The notes: generated by a model from the sequence alone, not told the origin. 64,000 bases of DNA from Garcia nutans (GCA_947685225.1 CANTUV010000055.1:8877501-8941500), one strand, 5' to 3'; counted from the stretch's first letter, positions 42,991 to 55,680 are shown. A program made the numbers and translations.

Positions 42991-43542
42991 ATGTTTTTAT
43001 GTAATTTAATAAATGTAATGAGATTGAGAAGAAATTTTTCAGTTGAGAAGAAATTTTCTAGTTAATGTGGAAAAGTCAAAAAATTGAAAATTTCTTCTTT
43101 TGAAATATTTTATTGAATATGTGGAGTGCATTATAGTTGAAGAGCAAAGAAATTTCTTAGTTGAAGAACAATAATAATAATAAAAAGATTTATAAACACA
43201 AAATGTCGTAAATCCAATTTGATTCATGTTTTTTTTTTTTTTATCTTATAGTGACCACTAACATCAAACCAGCCCATTTGAATTTGATGAAGCAAAAAAA
43301 AAAAAAAAATTAGAGTAGAAAAAGGGATCGACAATGGTGGAGGTAGAGAAGAGGTAGCCATAATGGAGGATGAGAAGGCAATGATGGAGCAAAAAATGAA
43401 AATAGATGAATCAAAGAAAGATAAAAGAAAAGAAAAGAAGAGTAAAAGAAGAGGAAGAGATGTATATTTGAAAAAAAAACCTAGATTAATAGTAAAAATG
43501 AAAAATAATAAAAAGTTAAAAATAAAAGGTCATATATATATA
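42991..43542. other. AT-rich DNA with a Lys-rich short frame
   Basis: A 60-residue frame at 43363-43545 is almost wholly Lys, Glu and Arg and runs into the next MITE, so I do not regard it as a gene. Poly-T and poly-A runs are at about 43230 and 43296. Confidence 0.5.
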
Positions 43543-43832
43543 TAAGCTCCTGAACTTGTAGTATTTAGTCACTTTATCCTATAAACTTTCATTTTATCCA
43601 CTTTATCCCCTGTAGTTATCTATTTTTACTAACATATACTTATATTAATGATTAATGGTCATTTTGTCCCTTATATTTGTATATTTTATACCAAACAGAT
43701 ACTTGCGTGACTCAATATAATTCAACGAGTTTGTATTTATAATTTAAGAAAAATAAGAATTTAGGGGATATATGATTAAATTGAAAGGTTAATGGATAAA
43801 ATAACTAAATACTACAAGTTCAGGGGGCTTAG
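43543..43832. mobile_element. MITE with about 37-bp terminal inverted repeats
   Basis: The left end AGCTCCTGAACTTGTAGTAT pairs with the right end, which read inward is AGCCCCCTGAACTTGTAGTA; pairing continues through TTTAGT and TTTATCC. About 290 bp without coding capacity. TA flanks both ends, which could be a 2-bp target duplication, so a Tc1/mariner-type origin is possible but not proven. Confidence 0.8.
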
Positions 43833-44079
43833 AGATTTAGTTATATTACTATTCTCAAACAAATTCTCATTCTCCCAACACATTATCCTCATACAATCCC
43901 TCATTATAAGTTATCATTTTTCATCTTTTCTTCATTATATCCCAATTATTCAAATCTATTTTCTACAAAATATTCTTCATTATCCCTACTAAATTAAATA
44001 TTTCTCAAACTACCACCAAAAATAAATATAATCTCTATTACAAACAAATCACTCTTAAGATAAATGTTATATTAAATTC

Positions 44080-45625
44080 GATTTAATTTTTTTTAATAAA
44101 TTTATAATTAATTTGTTGCATATTTTAATTAATATTTTTTGCATATGTTTTTATCAAATTTGAAAGTACATAAAGGTATTTATAACTTATAATTATTTAT
44201 TTTTTATTTGTGATATATAATGTATTATTTTTACATTCATATTTTTTTACATGTTGCAATTATTGCATTATTTTGTGTATCTTTCATAAAATTATAATTA
44301 ATTTATTTAGAGCCTATAGGGATGAATGTTGAAATTAATTTTTTATTTTTAATTATTCAAATATTTATAATTATTACTTAGGGTTTATGGATAACATTAA
44401 AAGTAATTATTTAATTTTTTCATAAACTTATAATCAATTTTATTTAGGCTTCATGGATAACATTAAAAATAATTTTTTAATTTTAATTTTTTAATAAAAT
44501 TATAATTATTTTTTATTTTTTAAAATTTTTTCATAAACTTGTAGTTAGTTTTTTTAGGGTTTAGGGAAAATATTAAAATTGATAATTAATTTTTCTAGAA
44601 GTTATAATTAATTTTTTTAAGATTTAGGGATAACATTAAAATTATTTATTTTAATTTTTTCATAAAGTTATAATTAATTTATTGGGACAACAATAATTTT
44701 TTGTTTTGATTTTTTAAATTAAAATATAAACTTATAATTAAATTTTAGGGTTTTGGAATAACGTTAAAATTAATTTTTATTAAGTAATTTTTCTTGAATA
44801 TGTAATTAATTTTTTGAGGGTTTAGGGATAAAATTATTTTTGTTTTTATTTTTTTCATAAACTATTAAATAATTTTTTTTAGGGTTATGAGATGAATGTT
44901 AAAAGTTTTAAAATTAATTTTAAAATTTTTTTCATAAACTTTTAATTATTTTTTAGGGTTTAGGGATAACATTAAAAAATATTTTTAAATTTTAATGACT
45001 TAATGTTTTCATAAACTATTGTATTATTTTGTGTATTTTTTTTATAAAATTATAATTAATTTGTTTAGAGCCTAGGGATGAATGTTGAAATTAATTTTTT
45101 AATTTTTAATTATTTCATAAATTTATAATTATTATTTAGGGTTGAGGGATAGCATTAAAATTAATTATTTAATTTTTTCATAAACTTATAATCAATTTAT
45201 TTAGGCTTTATTGATAAATTGAAAATAAGTTTTAAATTTTTAATTTTTTGATAAACTTATAATTTTTTTTATTTTTTATTTTTTTCTTAAACTTTTAGTT
45301 AATTTTTTTAGGGTTTAGGGAGAACATTAAAATTAATTATTAATTTTTCTAGAAGTTATAATTAATTTTTTAGGGTTTAGGGATAACATTAAAATTATTT
45401 TTTTTTTAATTTTTTCATAAAATTATAATTAATTTATTAGGACAATAATAATTTTTTTTGTTTTAATTTCTTAAATTAAATATAGACTTATAATTAATTT
45501 TTAGGGTTTAGGAATAATATTAAAATTAATTTTTATTAATTAATTTTTCATGAATATATAATTAATTTTTTGAGGATTTAGGAATAACATTAAAATTTTT
45601 TTTTTTCAATTTTTGCATAAACTAT
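44080..45625. repeat. AT-rich satellite-like array with higher-order structure
   Basis: Imperfect units of about 55-70 bp follow the pattern AGGGTTTAGGGATAACATT, AAAATTAATTTTT, CATAAACTTATAATTAATTT. A larger block beginning ATTATTTTGTGTAT near 44266 recurs near 45023, about 757 bp later, with the same internal order. TTTAGGG heptamers recur singly in many units. No gene. Confidence 0.8.
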
Positions 45626-45639
45626 TAAACTAACCAAGA

Positions 45640-46155
45640 AGTCTCCCACAAATCTCATTGCAGACACTGTGAGTGGGGCTAATAAGTGCATGACCTTTGA
45701 TGGATAATCCTATTTAGAGTGCCATATTCTATAAAGTGATAGTGCACTATCTCATATGTAGATGAAAAATATGTATCTTTGGTCTCTACCTCTCTATTAA
45801 TGCAACAATTGGGTGCCAATCACTCTGAAAGAATCCCATACGAGTCATGCCATAAAATCCCCTTTGTTGTAACAACGGAATCATACGCTGGTCTATTTTG
45901 TTTATGCGCATGACTAAGGTGTCACGTCTATAATTTAATGGCTCGTTGCCACCCTATAAAATAAAAATTTGCAAAATAATGATTATCTATGTGTGATTCT
46001 AGTTTGATAAAATACAAGTTCTAAGGAATGAGTTTTTTATTTAATACTTGTCCATGCCATATTGCCTTCAATTTGTGACTATTTTGTAAAAGCAATATTG
46101 ATGGATCATGTATGCCAGGGTGAATGAAATCGCATTGTGTATGAGAACATGCCAT
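45640..46155 (-). pseudogene. Plant mobile domain (MAIN-like) gene, broken
   Basis: Exon 1 (46048-46155) starts with ATG and encodes FIHPGIHDPSILLLQNSHKL ending AIWHGQ. A short intron (45954-46047, GTATTA...TTTATAG) follows. Exon 2 (from 45953) encodes MIPLLQQRGFYGMTRMGFFQ and then SDWHPIVALIER. These are the conserved blocks of the plant mobile domain found in MAIN-like proteins and carried by many plant transposons. A TAG then replaces the Trp of the family's RWRP motif, and at least three more stops follow (CTITL, then stop, MAL). The 3' end is lost where the satellite-like repeat starts. The family match was made by recognising motifs, without a database. Confidence 0.75.
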
Positions 46156-47303
46156 TTTGCCTGCATAGTAGTTAAATGATCATAATTATTATTTTAAAAC
46201 TAGTTATTTCAATACTTAAAAATAATACTAAAAAAATTCATTAATGAAATTACAACACTATAAAATTAAATCATTTTATGATAGACAACACAATCACATT
46301 ATTAGTTATTGATATATTATTAATTAAATATGGAATCAGTGCAAATTAACAATCTAATTGTAAATCAATTATGCATTCAGGAACTGATGGAAGGAGCTAA
46401 AGACTGAATTAGGATACTATTATGTTTTCATGATGACTATGTGTCAGAAAGACACAATGATAGAAAATAATATTATGCAGGACTACATCGCGAGTAACAT
46501 TTTTGGATGCAAGAGGCTGACACATTAGTTGTTGATCTACAATAATTAGGTGACGATCATTATCAATGACATGTACAAAATATTTATACATATGAAGTTG
46601 CATTGAGAATAATAAAAATTAAAAATAACAGGATGTTGATTCGTAGCTCAAGATATTTTATGCTGAAACTAATTACAGATCAAGTAGTTGCAATCGGGAG
46701 ATAACTCACTGAGGCAAAGATAACTAATCTCCTTAATGACAGTCGCTACGCATCTGAGTATGAAATGTTTGATGAAAACACATGAATATTAATATGTACT
46801 CAACTCATTTTATGATTTAACAATATAATGTATTGTAATATTATTCACTAGTGAGATTATGAATATTTTAATTTTACAAATATGTAAAAGACGATTTGTT
46901 TTATCTAATTAAACTTTTGCCTCATCAATCAAGCTAATAGATGAAATATTTCATCAATCATTGGCCTAGTATTAATCATTAAACAAATTTAATTAAATAC
47001 ACATAAAGACAATATATAAATAGGTTCAAAAGCACATATATCATGATTCAAATAACCACAAAATGAATAGGAATATACTTATCTAATCTATTATAAACCT
47101 CTTTTGGTAGCATATAACTAAATTTCAGTAACACACCAATTCCTTTCAAATTTTATTTTCCCTTAATTCCTATTGGCATCCCTAATGCAAGACTCGAAGT
47201 CTTTTAGCAATCCATGTGGCTTACTCTTCAATGAATCCTCTCACAAGTATTTTTATGACCTATTGTGGCCACCATTTTTCTTCCATATGGAATCAAGGAC
47301 ACT
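46156..47303. other. AT-rich DNA next to the mobile-domain pseudogene
   Basis: No gene recognised. A 64-residue minus-strand frame at 46409-46603 has no familiar motif. Confidence 0.5.
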
Positions 47304-47552
47304 TTATTTGGTTGGAGTGGGCATTAGATGCCTTAGTGCTTCATACTTTTCAAGCTCTTTTAGTAAACTACCTTCCCAAATAATATCTTGTAGTTTTCCA
47401 TTAAAAATAATTATGTGATTCATCAGACGATCCAATTCATCCTTTTTTTTGTCTTTTGAATCCATTTTCAGTTCATATAATTTACTGATCATTTTATCCA
47501 CTTTTTCACAATAGTCTCTCCTCCTAATGACTCTATTAGTTCCGATCCTCAT
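47304..47552 (-). CDS. Unrecognised 82-residue frame, probable fragment
   Basis: The product is charged and probably helical (SKLYELKMDSKDKKKDELDR, then LQDIIWEGSLLKELEKYEAL). It has less biased composition than other short frames nearby, so it may be the end of a degraded transposon or host exon. It lies 1.1 kb upstream of the mobile-domain pseudogene on the same strand and could belong to the same mobile unit. I cannot name it. Confidence 0.25.
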   Translation of the reverse strand: MRIGTNRVIRRRDYCEKVDKMISKLYELKMDSKDKKKDELDRLMNHIIIFNGKLQDIIWEGSLLKELEKYEALRHLMPTPTK

Positions 47553-49018
47553 TTTTTTCCTATAACAACAATAATAATTTATGTGTTAATAACCAATATT
47601 TAATTAATAATATTCAAATTAATTTACAATATATATAAGAATTAAAATTTTTTAGTGTTTCAAGAAAAACATACTAACAAGTTATTACATTAAATGTATT
47701 AATATTATTATAAACTAAAACAAAAACATGAAATTAAAAAAAATCAACTCGTAAATTTATATGTATTTTTAAAAATTTTAACCCTAAACTAAAACTATTA
47801 ATTAAACTTAATATATACCACTTAATTAATATTTTACAAAATTAATATTTAATAAAAAAATCTAAATTAAAATAGATAAAATATAAAAGGTAAAATTGAA
47901 AAATTTAGGGTACATAATAATTAGGTTCATAAAATTTAATGGGTTTATACAAAAATATTTAGGTTACATACAAATTAAAAAATTTAGCATACAAAAAAAT
48001 TAGGCAAAATTATGGTCCATAAAATATATGCAAATTAGGGTGAAAAATTTGAGTGTACAAAAAATTTAAATACAAAATGTTTGTAGCAAAAAAAAATTAT
48101 GGTATATAAAAATTAAAAAGTTAGGGTATATAAAACAATTAAAACTTAGGGTATGTTTGATTTAGCTCAAATCAAAACCCACAGTTTCGGTTTAACTCAA
48201 ACCAAAACCCTTTCTTTAGAAAAAAAACTAGATGTAATTTTACTCAAACCGAAATTGTGAGCTTCAGTTTTACTCAAACTGAAACCCACACTTTCGGTTA
48301 GATTGAAAATTTTTTCAATTGAAACCATTAATTCACTTGGGCTCTTAAAACCCTAAATCAAAAACAATATTACTCAACACACCTTACTTATATGTAACAA
48401 ATTTTAAAAAAAATTAAAAAACATGTTAAAATTAATTATTATTATTATTATTGTTATTATTATAAAAACTTTTAAAAAAATGAAATTTTTTTTTCAAGTT
48501 TTAACCTCATATTCCTTTTTTTAGTGTCTTTTTTGCAAAATTAAGTATAATTTGTTAAAAATTTTAATTAGTATTTCTAATTGTTTAAACAGAAAAAATT
48601 AATTTAGCCAAAATAAAAATAATGAAAATAATATGTATACTACAACAAATTAAAAAAAAATTCACATTTTTAGTTTTTAAAAATCATGCTTATAGAAAAT
48701 TACCATGTTAAAATTTATACTCATGTTCTATTTTTTTTTATTTAACACACTAAAACACTAATCTAACCAAAACTAAAATATTCAGTGCAAAGTAATATAT
48801 ATACTACAAGAAATAAATTGAAAAAAATATTTAAGATAGGATAAATACCTTATTTGCTTCCTATATATTAAAATTTCAGCAAAAAAAAGAATATATATCA
48901 TTAATTAGATAAATACAATCATTAGCAAAATGATTAATCAGATAAATAGAATAATTAGCAAACAAATTAAGAATAAAATTATTTTTTTACCTTATAATTG
49001 AAGATGTAGTTGTAATAT
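47553..49018. other. AT-rich DNA with repeated AAACC(G)AAA words
   Basis: Between 48140 and 48340 several copies of TTCGGTTTAACTCAAACC-like words occur. No coding frame or element boundary is recognised. Confidence 0.45.
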
Positions 49019-49200
49019 TAATTTTTACGAGATAGTGTTTAGATAAAATTATCAAAATTTGAAAGAGTTTGAAAATTAACTTTTAAGAGATAGTGTTTAG
49101 ATAAAATTATCAAAATTTGAGAGAGTTTGAAAATTTATGGAGTTTGAAAATTTGAGAGAGTATGAAAATTTATGGAGTTTAAAAGAAGGTTGAGAGGGTT
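49019..49200. repeat. 58-bp tandem repeat plus shorter units
   Basis: GAGATAGTGTTTAGATAAAA begins two adjacent copies (about 49028 and 49086). They are followed by shorter units of TTTGAAAATTTATGGAG type. Confidence 0.8.
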
Positions 49201-49428
49201 GAAATAATTTAGAGAGTTTAAAAAGATTGAGATAGTTAAAAGAGTTGAAATAAAGAGATGTTAAGAAAGGGTGAAATGGTTTTTTTGAAATGGTGAGATG
49301 GTTTTAATTATGAAGGGTGAAGTAAATATTATGGATTAAAATATAAAAAATAAAATTTAAAAATTTCGGACAAGATAAAAAAAATGAAAAAAATTTAATT
49401 GCCTTCTGGCTGCTGGCTAGCCAGCAAA

Positions 49429-49469
49429 CTGCCCGATTGACATCTCTTTGAGGGACATCAATCGGGCAG
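49429..49469. repeat. Perfect 12-bp inverted repeat (hairpin)
   Basis: Arms CTGCCCGATTGA (49429-49440) and TCAATCGGGCAG (49458-49469) with a 17-base loop, next to a CTGGCTAGCCAG palindrome at about 49413-49424. Confidence 0.9.
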
Positions 49470-49541
49470 CATGAGCGTGGGAATCTCTTTTAATTGAAAC
49501 CAAAATTTAGACTTTTGGTTTCAGTGATTTAAAAAAAATTC

Positions 49542-49594
49542 TTTTACCTCAAACCAAAATTAAGACTTTCTGTTAGTTTTGGTTTGAGGTAAAA
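49542..49594. repeat. Perfect 18-bp inverted repeat (hairpin)
   Basis: Arms TTTTACCTCAAACCAAAA (49542-49559) and TTTTGGTTTGAGGTAAAA (49577-49594) around a 17-base loop. Confidence 0.92.
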
Positions 49595-49639
49595 AAAAAA
49601 AGTAATTCAAGCGTCAAACTAAAATTGAGACTTTCGGTT

Positions 49640-50400
49640 TGATGCTTAACTGTCATAAAATAGAAAAAATAAGAGCAAGTCATACATTTTGGTAAATAGT
49701 GAAATTTGCTCCTACATTTTGGTAAAAATTCTGAACTTTCGTATGAATTTTAAAATACTGATCCATACGACATAAGTCGGAATACAAGATAAGTTCATCC
49801 AAGTTTTAATGTTGGAAGATTGCTCTTTTGATTGGTGTTGCTTGCTATAGACTCAAAGAGTCAAATAAGGGATTGATTTCTTAGTTTGAGGTTTAGTGTA
49901 ATTCATGTGGATTGATTTTCCTTATTTACTGATTACATGACTTACTGTATATCTGGCACGATGCTTAAGCATGCTTACTAGTAAAATGATCAGGAAACCG
50001 ATTTTATGTATTGGTAAATATTATTCATTGAGTTGAAATACTCATCTCTGTCTCCTTTTATTTTTTCTTTCAAGAGGCAAATTGCGCGTAAGAAGACATC
50101 TCGTGTCTTTCATTCTTGGACAAGACATCTATATATTTGTTTGTTTACTTATTCAAACATATAATGACTTGTATATTATTTTTGCGTTCTATATTTTAGA
50201 ACTCCGCAATTTAGTGACCATGATGATGGGGTGGTAGTCCTGAGTTACTATGATGTAATGATTTGTATATTTTGTTTAACAAGTGAGTTCACAATCTTAA
50301 TTCTGTGACTGTGAAAACTGTCATAGTAGGATTTTATCAGTTTGTGATTACTCAGATTGACTACAGGTTTTAAAAATTAGATGATTTTTAGTGCCAATCA
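49640..50400 (+). mobile_element. Possible gypsy LTR fragment
   Basis: The stretch TTCATTGAGTTGAAATACTC followed by CATCTCTGTCTCC and a T-rich run resembles the conserved late-LTR segment of chromovirus LTRs, and the same kind of segment is seen at about 63187. No ends, primer site or coding part were found. Confidence 0.3.
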
Positions 50401-51598
50401 TGTGCCATCAAATTTAGATCTTGATAACTGCTATGTTAATCCAAAATTTTTGCGAATATCATCTCTTATTTTAATGAAATAATAAAACCTTCATATTCCT
50501 GAACATTGTTCTTTAACATATGAGAATTCAATAGAAAAAGAAGATATTAAAGCTTATGTTCTATTTCAATGGTCAAATTTCAATATTACAAAACAGATGC
50601 TGGCATGATGTAAAATTATAAAAAGGACTTGGAAGAAACACAGTTGGCAGAATGCAAAGTTAATAAAAAGAAAAAAAAACAAAAAGCTCAGTTAAAAAAA
50701 ATTATTAAAAAAAAGGTGGAATAAATTTTATAGTGGAAGGTGGGATTGGAAGAGCTCTCAAGTACTAAAACTGTCACATTAAGAACCCATTAAAACCCCA
50801 CCGTGCCTGTCAGACTAAGATTAAATAGCAGTGTGCATGGATCCCAATAAACTACCGTACTTCCCCTTTCTTAATATATATTTCTCACTCAAAATATGAA
50901 TTTCATAACCAATAAATAAATTTCTAATTTATTTAGTGCTAAACATAAGATAAAATTTCAATATTGAATTTGTATCTAATTTCTTTAGTTTAATTGCTCA
51001 ACTTGGCTTGATTTTAAAGAATAAAAATTATAAATTCAATAATTAATTCAAATGAAAAATTCAGGCAATTATTAAAAAATTTGACCTATAATTGCATAAA
51101 AAGCTGTCTTTCAAATTAACATAATATTAATATTATTTAATATATATGAAGTCTATTCTAATTTGATTTTCAAAAACACTTATTGCAATTAATATTTACA
51201 AGCATACATATTTCAAACTAATATTTCTTTTACATTATTCTAATTAATGTTACCTGAATATGCTTATTGTTGATTCAGTTTATATAAATATATACAAATG
51301 TATATAGGACTAAGAACTGAGAAAATGAGAATATTTTCAATTATATATAACAAGTAGTTATAAATATATATTACAACGGGAAAAGCTTTCTTAGATTCTG
51401 TTTAACATTTTTTTTTTATCATTACATCATCATAAAAAAGAAAAAGAAAAAGAAGAAGACAAAGTAGATTAGCTTTATAAAAATATAGATATAACAATAA
51501 TAATAATTAATTTCACCCAGCCAATTTATGACCCAAATACTTAAGTATATTCTTGTTCATTTTCTATTTCATACAATGTTTGAAAACATAATGAATAA
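50401..51598. other. Intergenic DNA, 3' flank of the WW-domain gene
   Basis: AT-rich; nothing recognised. The part next to 51598 should contain the 3' untranslated region of the minus-strand gene. Confidence 0.5.
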
Positions 51599-52456
51599 TT
51601 AGTTCAAGAGGCTTAAAGTGTTGAGAGACTTATTAGTAGCAGTAGAAGAAGAGATTTTAGGGTAAGGGATAGTAGAAAGGGAATGAACATACTTGCAATT
51701 GGGGCAAGACGGAGAGGTTTTTGAGAGAATTACTAGAAGATGGCAATTCAAACAAGCCAATGCTACCATATTATTATTTTTATCATTCTTACTACTACCA
51801 TTGGTACTTGATTGTTGATGATGATGATCTTCTTCGAGTGAGCATGAATTGTTGCTAATTATATATTGATGATTATCAGAAATATTTGGTGAGATGTTGA
51901 GTTCAACGTCTAGCTTTTGGTCCTTTTTTGGCCAATTCCAACTCTTTCTCAATGTCTTCCTGTTCAGATAATACATTCTTCCTGACTGCAAAATACAATA
52001 ATTTTCATATTAATTTCCCTCAAAAACACATCCACTTGTTTCAAAAAATTATATAGTAAATAAAAGAAAGAATCAACACAAATTATTATATGTATATATA
52101 CATGCAAAGCATTATTGAAATTTAATTGTTAACTATATAGTAAGATGATGTGAGAGAGAGAGAGAGACTTGAAGATCAAGGCATTGCTCCCAATCAAGAG
52201 GCAGAGGGTCTTTAACATGAAGATCAACAGTACTACTTGTTTGAGTAGGCAAACAAAGAAGTTCATTAGCAGCAGAAGTAGTAGTAGTCCTGAAGAGATG
52301 ACTATAATTATCAGCAGAGAAAAACTTCCTCTTCCTGCTACTTGAACTAATTGAAGAAGAAGACATGTTATTTTCAGATTCAGAAGATGAACTATTTGAA
52401 CTTTTTTCAACAAGGAATTGATGGGTTGGAGCCAAAGATAGCTCTGTAAGTTCCAT
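51599..52456 (-). CDS. CFL1: WW-domain protein, CURLY FLAG LEAF 1 type
   Basis: Two exons: 52456-52169 and 51985-51599, joined in phase 0 across a GT-AG intron (52168-51986) whose donor GTCTCTCT runs into a CT repeat. The product is 224 residues starting MELTELSLAP. A Ser-rich region is followed by a WW domain split by the intron: LPLDWEQCLDLQ then SGRMYYLNRKTLRKSW, with the first Trp, the YY pair and the final Trp present. Toward the C-terminus lies a putative zinc-binding pair CLNC...CPNC, as in plant CFL1-like proteins. Rice CFL1 and its Arabidopsis homologue act with HD-ZIP IV transcription factors in cuticle and leaf development; a similar role here is inferred by family. No defect was seen. 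The symbol denotes the family, not proven orthology. Confidence 0.85.
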
Positions 52457-55400
52457 GTATATTAGCTATAAAATTTAAAAACAATAAGGCTTGATATTAT
52501 ATATAATTAATTTTCAGAGAAAAAGAAAAAGTTTTTGAAGTGAAGAACATAAAAAAATGACGAATGAAAATGGAGTCATGCAAAAGAGGGTGTGAGTACT
52601 TAAGAGGGGGGCATTCTTAAATTGAGTTGATCAAACCCATTAAAAAGAGGGCCAATGCATTTAAGGTGGCAAGTAGATATCACTTTAATGCCTACCTGAA
52701 AATCCCTTTACTCCTCCAGGCTCCAAACCAACACATTTATACCCAAACCTACACACTACTCCATTTTTTCCTACTACAATTCATTTTATTTCATTTCATT
52801 TCTTCTTCCCCATGTTTCTTTTATTATTTCTTAATTATATATATATATGATGTATTAATTATTATTTATAATACTACCATATATATAGATGTGAAGAAGA
52901 AAGTATGCGTACGATTGTTCACAATCATTGTCATGAATTGGCGACAACGATAGCTACTATTGGATACCTATTATTATTACTTATTATTTTCAAGTCTACA
53001 CATACAATATATGTACATCGAGAGACAGATATATGTATATAAATCAAGTATTTCTTTTAGGCGATACCATAATTAATCTTTTTTATATATATTTAGTATA
53101 AATAATCTTTTCATAGTCGAACAGAATAGGATCACGAAAATAATAAAATTCTTCGTATTAAATTTTAACATAATTACATATCCAACTTAATTTATATATT
53201 AATAATAGTACCTCTTAATTTCGAAATAAAAATATTAAAACATAGAAAAAATATTAAAATAACAAAGTATTTTAAATTTCTTTTGATATTTTTCAATTGT
53301 ATTAGTGAATATTAGAATTGATAATTCAAAGAAAAATTTCTTATGCTTTATGGTTATTTAGCCACAAATCATCTCATTTTTTTTACAAGTCCGGTTGAAT
53401 GAATATGATTAATAGAAATTTAAAATTAAGAGAATTATAAATTTGAAAAATATAAATAGACTAAAAGAATAAAAATACTAATTTATATAAAGAAATATAT
53501 TTATAAAAAAAACAACCAATAAATTCCATTGAAAAAACAAAAACTTGAAAAAGGAAACTAAAAAGAACACTTACAATAAAATCCTTACTAACAATAACAC
53601 AAATTAATATAATAAAAGAATTTGTATTTATCCAATAGAAAATCTGAATTAAAAAAAAAAGGCTCAAATCAACCAATATCAATTAATTAGTTTTGTTGAA
53701 TTTGTTAATTATTAGCAGCAGCATGGACACTTTGATTGGGTTGACTTTCAAAAAGAGCTTCAAATTAAATTTAGATCATATTGTTTTTTTTTTCTCAAGA
53801 AAATGTAATTTAAAATTTCTCAAAGAATTTTTTTTATCAGTTTAAACTTGAATTCATGTTAAATTCAGGTCATATCTAAATAGATCACTTTCAAATTGAA
53901 TAGGTTGATCACAAAAAAATTAAGTCATTTTAATTTTATATGAATTCATCCGAGTTATAAATAGATTAAAATTTATAAAATTAAGTCAGTACATAATTCG
54001 ATATTTCTCTATCAATTATATCTAATTAAATGTTAACTTGACATGTTTTCTTTTAAGAAAAATAATTTTGAATCCCAAATTTCATGACAATATTGCAGTT
54101 ATGAGGTACTACAGTAATATTGTGTATATACATATATACATATTAAATGTTGGCTTTGTTACAAGAAATAATTAATTAGATTCACAATTTTTACAGTATA
54201 AAATTGCTCTTTTGGAATGGAATATTGTACTAGCTATATAGCTACCCTAAATCATCAAGCATAAGGTTGGCCAAGCAGTGCTGTAAATGAACTGTGCTTG
54301 CTTTCAAAATGAGCTTCACCCACCAATTTCACCTTATGCTATATGAAACTTATCCTTCTTCCAAATTAGCTCAATTAAATTTTAATCTTAAATCAGGGTG
54401 GCTATATGAATTTTCCTTTTATACTATAAGTGATTATAGAATATATTTTTAGTGCGATATAAGAATATAATACCATTCTAAATCATAGTTTGACATGTTA
54501 GTTTAAATCTATTATTTTTTCCCTAATTATATCTATTTTAAAATATTTATTTTAATTACGTTAATTTATATATTTTTTTTATTTTATCTTTAATAATAGC
54601 CCCTCTCACATTTCTCTATTGTATGTATTATGAATTTAATCAATTTTTGACTACGCATTCATCTTATCAATGTGTCCATATTATACATCATAATATGTCA
54701 AATTATAATGCGATAAAAATTATCTTTTAATTCAACTAGTATCTTACAATTAAATAAAACTCTTGTGATATTTCTCTACTTCATCTAACATATTTTGATT
54801 CTATAGCTAATATTCTCTCCGCAATCCTCATTCTCTTGAAGAATTTAACCAAAGTATTTAGCTAGTATTTCATTTTATAAATAATAAAATTTCATTTACT
54901 CATTTTTAATTCTATAAAAATTAAATATATAAAGTAAAATAAATATTTCTTTTATATCAAACATGAAAACATTAATTTCAAATAATTTTACTATGTTTTG
55001 TAAAATTCGTTATGCTATAAATTGAATATAAGTTTACATATTAGATATGGATTCAAATTATTATTAAGTCAAATGTTAGATAATAAATTTGAAATTATAT
55101 AAGCAGTAAATATGTCACATTCAGACTTAAATGGCATTTAATGAATTTGATCCATATTCCACGATATATTTCGCTAGTACTAAATTCATAATTTTCACAG
55201 CTAATTATTTTTGTTTAAAATATGTGGCAAATTTTTCTAGATAAAAATTCACTAACTGTAAATTTATACTTTCTTATCTTGCAAATTATTATTTTTATAA
55301 AAAGAAATTATTTTTCTTAAATTATCTATTTATATAATTAAAAAAAATTAATTAATTTTTTTAATTATATTCTTATTATTAATAGTTTAATTAAAAAATA

Positions 55401-55494
55401 AGAATATAATATTAATGAATTAATAAAGTATATTTTAGTTCATTTAAAATAATTTTATACAATATTTAAAAAATTTAATAACTTTCTTAAAAAA
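52457..55494. other. Upstream region of the WW-domain gene and AT-rich intergenic DNA
   Basis: Bases 52457-52620 probably hold the leader and core promoter of the minus-strand gene; a TATATAAT-like stretch is near 52500 but is not decisive in such AT-rich DNA. From 52650 on, only low-complexity frames occur, and I recognise no gene. Confidence 0.45.
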
Positions 55495-55680
55495 TATGTC
55501 GGTAATTTTTCGACAGAAAAGTAGTCGATAATATTTACCGAAATAAATTATTTCTGTCGGTAAAATTACTGATAGAAAATATTTCTTCGATATTACCGAT
55601 AAAAATATTTTTTGTCGATAATTTTAAAGTACGCAAATTGCCGACAAAAAATAAATCTATCGGTAAAAAATAAATTATTT
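55495..55680. repeat. TCGGTAA/TTACCGA cluster, CACTA-like subterminal repeats
   Basis: Seven or eight copies of TGTCGGTAA-like words occur in both orientations in under 200 bp. Such clusters are typical just inside the ends of CACTA transposons, where transposase binds. No CACTA terminal repeat was found within reach, so this may be an eroded end. Confidence 0.45.

Noticed and set aside
43363..43545. Lys-rich 60-residue frame
   Set aside because: Low-complexity composition, no motif, and it runs into a MITE.
52129..52413. Alternative hydrophobic frame over exon 1 of the WW-domain gene
   Set aside because: It is another frame of the same exon on the same strand; the WW domain, start and splice sites fix the real frame.
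54170..54420. Possible gene remnant in slightly more complex DNA
   Set aside because: No frame longer than chance and no recognisable motif on either strand.
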